Shown here piece by piece: positions 6,009-13,629 of a stretch of 35,355 bases of DNA. The stretch covers positions 1 to 35,355 of the forward strand of contig NZ_CAMZOG010000050.1 of the NCBI RefSeq assembly GCF_947331445.1, read 5' to 3'. Position 1 is the stretch's first letter; every line of letters starts with the position of its first letter. Source of the DNA: Parendozoicomonas sp. Alg238-R29. GTDB lineage: Bacteria; Pseudomonadota; Gammaproteobacteria; Pseudomonadales; Endozoicomonadaceae. Both the position numbers and the translations under genes were made by a program. Below the pieces are notes generated by a model that saw only the letters and a program-made list of their open reading frames with translations, was not told the origin of the DNA and searched no databases.

Positions 6009-8399
6009 TTAGTTGTTTTCTTTGGAAAGTTCGGCAATCTCCATAAGGCGCTTCAGAACCCGTTCATTCAGGCTGTTCTTTGGATATTTCCCTCGGCTGT
6101 TCAATGCGCCCGGTTTCATGCCGGTAAGAATTTCCAGTGCTTCTTCAACATGGGAAACCGCATGCACAGCAAACTCGCCTTTTTTAACAGCTGTCAGAAC
6201 CCGCTCGCTTAACATCAGGTTGCGGACGTTGGCTTGTGGGATAATTGCACCCTGATTTCCGGTTAAGCCTCGTGCTTCACAAAGGTCAAAGAAGCCTTCA
6301 ATCTTTTCGTTCACACCACCAATAGCCTGCACTTCTCCATGCTGGTTCATGGAGCCGGTTACTGCCCATGACTGTTTGATGGGAACATCTGTCAGGGAAG
6401 ATAGCAGGCAGCACAGTTCTGCCAGAGAGGCACTGTCACCGTCGATATAACCGTAAGACTGTTCCATCGCCAGACTGGCTGAGATGGCCAGAGGGAATTT
6501 CTGGGCATATTTAGCGCCCAGATAACCGGTAAGAATCATCACTCCTTTGGAGTGAATCGCCTGGCCAAGCTGTACTTCCCGCTCAATATCGACAATACCC
6601 TGAGAGCCAGGGTAAACGGCTGCGGTAATTCGGGCAGGAGAACCAAAGCTGGTATCGCCAATAGAAAGAACAGTCAGGCCATTAATCTTGCCAACGGCTT
6701 CGCCTTCGGTATCAATCAGCACACTACCTTCCAGCATCTCTTTCAGAATTTCTTTGCTGACCCGGTTGGTGCGCTCCGCCTTGGCTTCCAGCGCTTTATC
6801 TACATGATTGTGGGTGATCTTGCGACTACGACTGTCCCGGCGAATAAAGTCGGCCTCTGCCAACAGGTCAAACAGATCGCCAATATGGGCAGAAAGGTGA
6901 GACTTGTGCTCAGCCATTCGTGAACTTTGCTCGACCATGCGAGCCACAGCCTGCGCTGTGAGAGCAGGGTAACCTTCATCACTTGCTCTGGTATGCAGCA
7001 GACGGGCAAAAGCAGAAATGGTTTCTGGCGTGCGTTCCAGATGACCATCGAAATCTACCAGAACCCGGAACATCTCATGGAAGTCAGCATCCAGTTCCTG
7101 CAGGAGGTAGTAAATCTGTCGGGAACCCAAAAGAACAATCTTTACATCCAGAGGAATATTCTCAGGGTTCAGGGTAATGGTATTCACCAGCCCCATTTCA
7201 CTGGCAGGAGATTCAATCTTTAGTTGTTTCTCCTTCATGGCCCGCTTTAGTGCTTCCCAGACAAAAGGTTCTTCCAGAAGCTTGGCAGCTTCCAGAACCA
7301 GGTAGCCGCCATTGGCCTGATGCAGGCTGCCTGGGCAGATTTGACGATAGCTGGTTAACAAAGCACCCATTTCGGTCGTGTATTCAATACGGCCAAACAG
7401 GTTGCGGTAACTGGGGTGTGTTTCAAAAATAACCGGTGCATGATCATCATTTTTGTGAGCGACAACAACGTTAGGAACATACATATCCCGAAGCAGGTTG
7501 CGTTTGCCGGCATCTTCCTTGAATTCAATGCCGCGCTCATCGGCAAGGTGCTCCACTACCGTTTTGTGAAGGTCGGTTTTCATTGCCTCAAGGTATTCAG
7601 AAACTCCGGCATAGCGGCCGTAGCTTTTCTGCACAGGCTTGAGCAGAGGTTCAAGGGCTTTATCTATAGCCTGATAGTTCAGCAGACGCAGTTCTTCACT
7701 GGACTCGCGCTTCCATTGAGGGAGCTCTGACAGTTCTTCGTTTAGAAGGGTTTCCAGTGCTGCAATATCTTTATTGAATTTGTTGCGCTTACGGTCAGGC
7801 AGCTGGGCGAACTCTGTTTCGTCCATGGGCTTGCCTTCGTGCATGGGGGCGAAGGTCAGGGAGCCTTGCTCCCGGAAAAGGCAGATATTTCGGCGAATAC
7901 CTTCCTGTTCTACAACTTCGATCGCCTTGTCGTAACTCTTATTAAACTTGCGCTCTATAAGACTTTTTTTCTGCTGGTAAGATGGGCTTTCAAATGCAGC
8001 AGGAAAAGTATCCATCAGCTCATCAACCAGATGAGTGAAGTCTTTTTGAAGCTCTGTTCCCGTGCCTACAGGGAGACGAAGAACTAAAGGTTCCCGGGCA
8101 TTATCAAAGTTATTCACATAAGCCCAATCCTCCGGGGCTGCCATCCCCTCGGCTTCACCTTGTAGATAATGACGTACGTAGGAGGTTCTTCCGGTTCCAG
8201 AATCTCCCATTACATAAATATTGTATCCAGCCCGCTGCATGGACACACCAAAGCGCAGGGCTGTTACCGCTCGCTCCTGCCCGAGAATGCCAGCGAATGC
8301 TTCCAGTTCATCAGTACTCTTGAAGCCCAGCTCTTTCACTGGCTGGCGGGCAGTCAACTGGGTGACTGGAACTCTGGTTTTATTGACTGCGGTTGACAT
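6009..8399 (-). CDS. Lon-like AAA-family ATP-dependent protease (LonB/YcbZ/AsrA type)
   Basis: A 796-residue protein of the Lon-like AAA_32 class, related to E. coli YcbZ and Pseudomonas AsrA. The N-terminus carries a P-loop-like GDSGTGRTS at 65-73, with Arg in place of the usual Lys. The middle is a long helical domain, followed by a second ATPase portion (HQANGGYLVLEAAKLLEEP). The C-terminal Lon protease domain has the catalytic dyad Ser656 (DGDSAS) and Lys699 (GGVNEKIEGF). The 43-residue spacing equals that of Lon Ser679/Lys722. It probably degrades damaged or regulatory cytosolic proteins during stress. The nearest upstream Shine-Dalgarno is weak. The start shares a 320-base divergent intergenic region with the ABC exporter operon. 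Confidence 0.92.
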   Translation of the reverse strand: MSTAVNKTRVPVTQLTARQPVKELGFKSTDELEAFAGILGQERAVTALRFGVSMQRAGYNIYVMGDSGTGRTSYVRHYLQGEAEGMAAPEDWAYVNNFDNAREPLVLRLPVGTGTELQKDFTHLVDELMDTFPAAFESPSYQQKKSLIERKFNKSYDKAIEVVEQEGIRRNICLFREQGSLTFAPMHEGKPMDETEFAQLPDRKRNKFNKDIAALETLLNEELSELPQWKRESSEELRLLNYQAIDKALEPLLKPVQKSYGRYAGVSEYLEAMKTDLHKTVVEHLADERGIEFKEDAGKRNLLRDMYVPNVVVAHKNDDHAPVIFETHPSYRNLFGRIEYTTEMGALLTSYRQICPGSLHQANGGYLVLEAAKLLEEPFVWEALKRAMKEKQLKIESPASEMGLVNTITLNPENIPLDVKIVLLGSRQIYYLLQELDADFHEMFRVLVDFDGHLERTPETISAFARLLHTRASDEGYPALTAQAVARMVEQSSRMAEHKSHLSAHIGDLFDLLAEADFIRRDSRSRKITHNHVDKALEAKAERTNRVSKEILKEMLEGSVLIDTEGEAVGKINGLTVLSIGDTSFGSPARITAAVYPGSQGIVDIEREVQLGQAIHSKGVMILTGYLGAKYAQKFPLAISASLAMEQSYGYIDGDSASLAELCCLLSSLTDVPIKQSWAVTGSMNQHGEVQAIGGVNEKIEGFFDLCEARGLTGNQGAIIPQANVRNLMLSERVLTAVKKGEFAVHAVSHVEEALEILTGMKPGALNSRGKYPKNSLNERVLKRLMEIAELSKENN

Positions 8400-8718
8400 T
8401 AATGTCTTTTATCCCTTGTCCGTGACGTCCTGAGTGATACCCAAAATAAGGTAACTCAAAGATAACAGAAAACTCTGCAGGATATGCCCGTAAAGATTTC
8501 AGAATCTGGCCTTTCTTAAGAATAAGGGAGGTTGGTGAAAATTCCTGCCTTGGCTTACCACCTTCATACAGAAACATTTCTATCACGTTTGCGGGGAACA
8601 AACCCTTACATATCACTGTCACAGAGTCCGCTGCATGATGAACTTGCGAGCGTAGAAATAAACGCTAAGTTTTATAGGATTTGAAGGGTTCAGCTAATAA
8701 AAATCGGATCTGTGATAG
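8400..8718. other. Divergent intergenic region
   Basis: This region separates the Lon-like gene (-) from the ABC exporter operon (+). An 80-codon minus-strand frame (8380-8622) has no family match and overlaps the protease start, so I do not call it. The AT-rich stretch 8660-8715, with TTATAG near 8672, probably contains the exporter promoter. No repeats or strong hairpins were seen. Confidence 0.4.
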
Positions 8719-9675
8719 ATGATAACAATTGAAAATCTGCAAAAGGCCTTCGATGGGGTTGTCGCCATCGATGGTATCAGCCTTAACGTGAGCCCGGGGG
8801 AAGTCCTCGGTTTTCTCGGTCCGAATGGGGCGGGTAAATCAACCACCATGAAAATGATTACCGGGTTTATTAAGCCTTCCAGTGGGCGGGTTACACTGTT
8901 TGACCACAATGTGCAGTCGGACCCTGTCAAAGCCAAAGAGTTGATCGGCTATTTGCCTGAAGGTGCACCCGCTTATGGTGATATGACCGCGATTCAGTTT
9001 CTTTCTTTTATTGCAGACATTCGTGGAATAAAAAAACCAGTCAAAGAGCAGCGTATTCAAGAAGTCGTGCGGCTGTTGGATTTGGGTGCTGTATCTGGCA
9101 GGCCGATTGATACTTTGTCCAAAGGTTACAAGCGACGTGTAGGGATTGCTCAGGCCATTCTTCATGACCCGAAAATCCTGATTCTTGATGAACCTACAGA
9201 TGGTCTTGATCCTAACCAAAAGCATCAGGTGCGTGAGCTGATACGTAGTTTGGCGAAAGACAAAATCGTCATTGTTTCTACTCATATTCTTGAAGAAGTT
9301 ACGGCAGTTTGTACCCGGGCGGTGGTTATTGCCAAAGGGCGTGTTCTTGCTGATGCGACACCTTCAGAGCTTGAGAGCCAGTCCCGCTATCATCGTGCGG
9401 TCACTCTTATGCTTGACCAAGTCAATGAAAACGAGGCACTGGAAATTTTCAGTTCGCTGGCAGGAGTTTCTGCTGTTGAGGTCAGTCCTGACCACACTGG
9501 GCGTTACACATTATTGCCTCAAACTGATGTTGATTTGTTGCCTCTTGTTCATGAATTAACCCAGCAGAGGGGTTGGGTTGTAGATGAAATCTTTAAGGAG
9601 CGTGGGCGCCTGGATGATGTGTTCCGCGAGCTTACATCCAATAACCAGAAAGAAAATAGAAGGGAGGTGGCCTGA
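8719..9675 (+). CDS. ABC transporter ATP-binding protein, GldA-like
   Basis: A 318-residue ABC ATPase of the ABC-2 export type. Walker A GPNGAGKST is at 34-42, the signature LSKGYKRR at 133-140, and Walker B with the catalytic Glu (ILILDEPTDGLDP) at 153-165. The switch His lies in VSTHILEEV. The C-terminal 90 residues form the extra domain common in GldA/CcmA/NatA-like exporters. It is the first gene of a three-gene operon: its TGA shares one base with the permease ATG, and a GldG-like protein follows. Such sets export or remodel unknown envelope substrates outside Bacteroidetes, so gliding should not be inferred. Confidence 0.93.
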   Translation: MITIENLQKAFDGVVAIDGISLNVSPGEVLGFLGPNGAGKSTTMKMITGFIKPSSGRVTLFDHNVQSDPVKAKELIGYLPEGAPAYGDMTAIQFLSFIADIRGIKKPVKEQRIQEVVRLLDLGAVSGRPIDTLSKGYKRRVGIAQAILHDPKILILDEPTDGLDPNQKHQVRELIRSLAKDKIVIVSTHILEEVTAVCTRAVVIAKGRVLADATPSELESQSRYHRAVTLMLDQVNENEALEIFSSLAGVSAVEVSPDHTGRYTLLPQTDVDLLPLVHELTQQRGWVVDEIFKERGRLDDVFRELTSNNQKENRREVA

Positions 9676-10409
9676 TGAACCAGATAGCAGTGATCTTTCG
9701 TCGGGAGCTGGGGAGTTATTTTTCCACACCTCTGGCTTATGTTTTTATCGTGATGTTTTTGATTCTGACCGGAGTATTTACATTTTACCTGGGGGGATTC
9801 TATGAACGGCGGCAAGCTGATCTGGTTCCGTTTTTTACTTTTCACCCCTGGCTTTATCTGTTTTTAATTCCTGCCGTAAGTATGCGCTTATGGGCAGAGG
9901 AACGGAAAACTGGAACTCTTGAACTCCTGCTTACTTTGCCGGTTTCTTTAAAAACGACTGTTCTCGGAAAGTTTCTGGCGGCTTGGGCATTTACAGGTAT
10001 AGCTCTGGCTTTGACCTTTCCAATCTGGCTGACAGTCAACTATTTGGGAAGCCCGGATAACGGGGTGATTTTCGCGGGATATATCGGCAGTTGGCTAATG
10101 GCTGGTGGCTTTCTTGCCATTGGTTCATGTCTTTCAGCCGCAACGAATAATCAGGTTATCGCTTTTATTCTTACGGTTGTTGTTTGTTTTTTGTTTGTTG
10201 TAGCCGGGTTTCCTCTGGTGCTTGAAGCATTCCAGAAATGGGCTCCAGCCATGTTTGTAGATGCCATAGCCGGACTGAGTTTTCTCACTCATTTTGACGC
10301 TGTGAGTCGAGGTGTTTTAGACCTTCGGGACCTTCTCTATTTTCTGATAATGATTGGCAGTTGGCTGGTAGCAACTGCGGTTGTCATTGATATGAAGAAA
10401 GCTGACTGA
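9675..10409 (+). CDS. ABC-2 type permease, GldF-like
   Basis: A 244-residue integral membrane protein with about six transmembrane helices (near 17-40, 56-75, 100-122, 132-155, 160-185 and 218-240). The region PAVSMRLWAEERKTGTLELL between the first helices is the conserved ABC-2 permease motif that contacts the ATPase. The ATG overlaps the ATPase stop codon by one base, with AGGGAGG about six bases upstream, so translation is coupled. Together with the preceding ATPase it forms the core exporter. Identification as GldF/NosY-like ABC-2 permease is firm; the substrate is unknown. Confidence 0.92.
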   Translation: MNQIAVIFRRELGSYFSTPLAYVFIVMFLILTGVFTFYLGGFYERRQADLVPFFTFHPWLYLFLIPAVSMRLWAEERKTGTLELLLTLPVSLKTTVLGKFLAAWAFTGIALALTFPIWLTVNYLGSPDNGVIFAGYIGSWLMAGGFLAIGSCLSAATNNQVIAFILTVVVCFLFVVAGFPLVLEAFQKWAPAMFVDAIAGLSFLTHFDAVSRGVLDLRDLLYFLIMIGSWLVATAVVIDMKKAD

Positions 10410-10421
10410 GGAGGCCAAACT

Positions 10422-12389
10422 ATGAGTTCAAAATTGTTTTCTAAAACTGGCCTGATTATTCTGGCTATTGTGGCATTGGGGTTAACTGTGCTGGTGACCT
10501 CATTGTTTCGCGGAGCACGTGTCGACCTGACTCAGGATAACCTTTACACCCTTTCCCAAGGGACTGAAAATATCCTGCAAAGCCTGTCAGAGCCGATCAC
10601 GTTAAAGTTCTATTTCTCCAAAAACCAAACGGAAGGTATGCCTCCTATACGTAACTATGCACGCAGAGTGCAGGAGTTGTTGCAGGAGTATGTTCAGCTT
10701 TCTAATGGTCGAGTTGAATTGGAGATTATTGATCCTGAACCTTTCTCGGAACAGGAGGATGAAGCCGCTGGTTATGGCTTGCAGGCTATTCCTGTTTCCC
10801 GTGCAGGGCAGACTGCGTATTTGGGGCTGGTTGCATTAGGTTCAGAGGAAAAAAAATCTGAGAAAAATAATGATTCAGAAGAAAAGCCCAATCGTAAAAC
10901 AGAAGTGATTAGTTTTCTTTCACCTGACAAAGAACGTTTTCTTGAGCATGACATCAGTAATCTTGTTTATAGTGCAAGCCGAACCAGCAAGCCCAAGTTA
11001 GCAATGATCAGTGCGCTGCCAGTCAATGGTGGAGGCTACAATATGGCAACCCGCCAGCCAAATCAGCCCTGGATGAGTGTCTCCCAGCTGGAGAAACTCT
11101 ATGAAGTGCAGAGTCTGGCTTCAGATGTGAAAGAGATTCCTCAGGATGTTACCCTTCTGATTCTTATCCTGCCGGAACTGACTCCGGAAGCTCGATACGC
11201 TGTGGATCAATATGTTTTGCGTGGTGGTCACGCTCTTATATTTCTTGATCCTTACGCTGAAGCGGCAGGCAGTGGTGGCATGCCGGGAATGGAAGCCAAT
11301 ATGCAATTTTCCTATCTGGAAGGTTTGCTAAGTGCCTGGGGCGTTGAAATGGTTAAGGATCGTTTTGTCGCTGATGATAAGTATGCACTTTCAGTCGGCA
11401 GTGGCATGGGGCGCCCGGTGCGACACCTCGGCATTCTCGGTTATGGGAAAGATAATTTTAATTCCCAAGATGTTGTCACGGGCAACCTGAAAACGGTGAA
11501 TTTTGCCAGTGCTGGAGCATTAAGGCTGAAAGAAGGCGCCAGTGTTACATTCGAACCTTTGTTGGAATCCAGTACTGAGTCAGCACTTCTTGATGCGTCA
11601 CAGTTACCAATGATGTTTGATCCCAAAGTTCTGTTTAAAGAGTTCAAACCAGCGGGGGAAAGGTACACGTTGGCTGCCCGTATTTCAGGACATGTGAAAA
11701 CAGCTTTTCCTGGTGGGATGCCTGTACCTGAACCAAGTAATTCTGAAACTGATGATGTGATGGCTGGAGATGCCGGGCAGGAAGAGCAGCAAGAAAAAGT
11801 GGGAAAGACATTGCCTGCCCAAATCATGGTTTCTGAAAAATCAGTGAACATTATTCTGGTATCAGATACTGATGTTCTTTCCAATAGACTGTGGGTTCAG
11901 GTTTCACAATTCTTTGGGCAGCAGATTGCTAACCCCTTTGCCAACAACGGCGATATGTTTATCAATATGGCTGACAATATGGCTGGCAACGCAGATTTGA
12001 TCAGCATTCGTAGCCAGGGGCAGTTCTCAAGACCTCTTACCAGAGTTGATGAACTGGAGCGTCAGGCTCAGGCTCGTTTCCTGAAAACCGAAGAAGAACT
12101 GAACCAGCAACTGCAAGCAACAGAAAGCAGGCTGCTGGAACTGCAAATGAAGAAACAGGGTAAGGATGCTCTGGTTATGAATGAAGAACAGGCGCAGGAG
12201 CTAGAGAAGTTTAAGCAGGAAAAACTGCGTATTCGTAAAGAGTTGCGAGATGTACAGCTACAGCTGAATCAGGAAATTGACCGCTTAGGTGCAGAGCTTA
12301 AATTGATCAATATATTGCTGGTTCCCGCCGTTCTAACCCTATTTGCGTTGTTCTGGAGAATGAGAAGACGCAGAACTTATAGTCACTAG
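10422..12389 (+). CDS. GldG-family ABC exporter auxiliary protein
   Basis: A 655-residue protein with an N-terminal transmembrane helix at about 9-29, an extracytoplasmic body and a C-terminal transmembrane helix near 630-648 followed by a basic tail. The start (VDLTQDNLYTLSQGTENIL) is the typical opening of the GldG/ABC auxiliary family. Residues about 530-625 are rich in Gln/Glu/Leu/Lys and predicted to form a coiled coil. An acidic low-complexity insert lies near 430-465. It is the third gene of the exporter operon, 12 bases after the permease, with GAGGAGG ahead of its ATG. A strong terminator follows. It probably links substrate or cell-wall contact to the exporter. Confidence 0.88.
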   Translation: MSSKLFSKTGLIILAIVALGLTVLVTSLFRGARVDLTQDNLYTLSQGTENILQSLSEPITLKFYFSKNQTEGMPPIRNYARRVQELLQEYVQLSNGRVELEIIDPEPFSEQEDEAAGYGLQAIPVSRAGQTAYLGLVALGSEEKKSEKNNDSEEKPNRKTEVISFLSPDKERFLEHDISNLVYSASRTSKPKLAMISALPVNGGGYNMATRQPNQPWMSVSQLEKLYEVQSLASDVKEIPQDVTLLILILPELTPEARYAVDQYVLRGGHALIFLDPYAEAAGSGGMPGMEANMQFSYLEGLLSAWGVEMVKDRFVADDKYALSVGSGMGRPVRHLGILGYGKDNFNSQDVVTGNLKTVNFASAGALRLKEGASVTFEPLLESSTESALLDASQLPMMFDPKVLFKEFKPAGERYTLAARISGHVKTAFPGGMPVPEPSNSETDDVMAGDAGQEEQQEKVGKTLPAQIMVSEKSVNIILVSDTDVLSNRLWVQVSQFFGQQIANPFANNGDMFINMADNMAGNADLISIRSQGQFSRPLTRVDELERQAQARFLKTEEELNQQLQATESRLLELQMKKQGKDALVMNEEQAQELEKFKQEKLRIRKELRDVQLQLNQEIDRLGAELKLINILLVPAVLTLFALFWRMRRRRTYSH

Positions 12390-12406
12390 GTTGTTTACTT
12401 ATCTAA

Positions 12407-12445
12407 GAAAAAGCCGCTTTGGGTTTAACCTGAAGCGGCTTTTTC
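12407..12445 (+). terminator. Bidirectional intrinsic terminator
   Basis: A perfect 13-bp stem, GAAAAAGCCGCTT / AAGCGGCTTTTTC, has a 13-base loop between the convergent exporter operon and corA. A- and T-runs on both flanks let it serve both strands. Confidence 0.9.
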
Positions 12446-12465
12446 TTTGAGGTGACGATATTGGT

Positions 12466-13425
12466 TTACAGCCAGCCTTTTACCTTGAAGGTAAAGTATG
12501 TTCCCAGACCGCTCACCACCATTAAACCTATTGCCAGAGGGTAGCCATATTCCCATCTTAATTCCGGCATAAGATGAAAGTTCATTCCGTAGCTGCTGGC
12601 TATAAGGGTTGGTGGCATAAAGACCGTGGCCATTACCGAGAATATTTTGATGATCTTGTTTTGCTCAAGATTGATAAAACCCATCACAGCTTCCTGTAGG
12701 AAGTTGATTTTATCGAACAGGAATGCGGTATGGGGGAGCAGAGAGTCGATGTCTCGAAGCATCTCCATAATTTCCTGCTGGTGGTGGTCAGCCATACGAA
12801 TACGGCGGTTACGCACCAGATAACGCAGAGAGCGCTGGCTATCCAGAAGACTCAAACGAATCTTACCGTTCAAATCTTCTTGGAGGGCAATATCCTTTAA
12901 CGCCTGATCACGGGTTTCATCATTGGTATCTTCTCGCAAGGTCATCTCACTGATGCCTTCCAGACTTTCATAAACTTCTTCTAAAAGGTCAGCAAGATAA
13001 TCAACTTTCGAAGTAAACAGTGCGGTTAAGATCACCATGGGAGAGTCCAGCTCGAAATGCTGACGTTTCAGGTAGTTACGAACCAGCCGGAATAAGCCAA
13101 CCTCTTCATCGCGAAGGGTCACCAGAAGGTGAGGGCGCAGGTTGAAGGATACACTGGTATTACGAACTTCCTTGCCTGAGCGGTGAGGGAAAAAGCTGGT
13201 GATATGAAGACCGTCTTTGTCCTGATAGAAGCGGGATGTTGCTTCAATTTCGTTCAAGTCTTCACTGTCCGGGACTTCTTCCACATAATAACTGTCCAAC
13301 CATTTTCGCTCCTCGTCCGACGGTTCCACCACATCCAGCCATACTGTATCACCAGGCAATGAATCATTCAGGCCCAGTTGGTTGATTTCGATACGGTTGT
13401 CTTGGAGTTGGTAGGCGGTGATCAT
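12466..13425 (-). CDS. corA: CorA-type magnesium/cobalt transporter
   Basis: A 319-residue CorA-family channel. The diagnostic GMN motif is at 280-282 (SSYGMNFH), between two C-terminal transmembrane helices (about 262-280 and 293-313). The large N-terminal cytosolic domain (1-250) contains the helical region TLREDTNDETRDQALKDIAL typical of the family. The final residues KVKGWL place basic charge at the cytosolic end. CorA pentamers import Mg2+ and close when cytosolic Mg2+ rises. The gene stands alone, convergent with the exporter operon. Confidence 0.95.
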   Translation of the reverse strand: MITAYQLQDNRIEINQLGLNDSLPGDTVWLDVVEPSDEERKWLDSYYVEEVPDSEDLNEIEATSRFYQDKDGLHITSFFPHRSGKEVRNTSVSFNLRPHLLVTLRDEEVGLFRLVRNYLKRQHFELDSPMVILTALFTSKVDYLADLLEEVYESLEGISEMTLREDTNDETRDQALKDIALQEDLNGKIRLSLLDSQRSLRYLVRNRRIRMADHHQQEIMEMLRDIDSLLPHTAFLFDKINFLQEAVMGFINLEQNKIIKIFSVMATVFMPPTLIASSYGMNFHLMPELRWEYGYPLAIGLMVVSGLGTYFTFKVKGWL

Positions 13426-13500
13426 GCGAAAGGCGGCCCCCGGAGAAAAGAGGTGAAAGGAGGATAATCCGCAATTCTACCACAGGAGCATAAAAAAACA

Positions 13501-13536
13501 GTTTCTATTAGTTACAAGGAAACGTGTTTCTATTAG
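13501..13536. repeat. Short direct repeat
   Basis: GTTTCTATTAG occurs at 13501-13511 and again at 13526-13536, separated by 14 bases that include GGAAAC. The second copy runs directly into the left end of the possible MITE-like element. Its function is unknown. Confidence 0.6.
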
Positions 13537-13629
13537 GGTGTGTTCATAATGAAATATCGCACTCAGCATTCCCAAAAGTTTTCAGGGCTCGGCGCAGCGC
13601 TGAGTTCGATGCCTGATTGAGAACGCCCC
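13537..13629. mobile_element. Possible 93-bp MITE-like element
   Basis: The ends are imperfect inverted repeats. The left end is GGTGTGTTCATAAT and the complement of the right end is GGGGCGTTCTCAAT, matching at 10 of 14 positions. Both sides are flanked by TAG (13534-13536 and 13630-13632), as expected of a 3-bp target duplication of the IS5-like type. The interior is non-coding. The right end abuts the stop codon of the OGFr-NADAR gene. The evidence is only the terminal symmetry and flanking triplet, so this is a tentative call. Confidence 0.3.

Noticed and set aside
8380-8622. 80-codon minus-strand frame upstream of the Lon-like gene
   Set aside because: No recognisable family or clear start; it overlaps the protease start and lies in the divergent promoter region.
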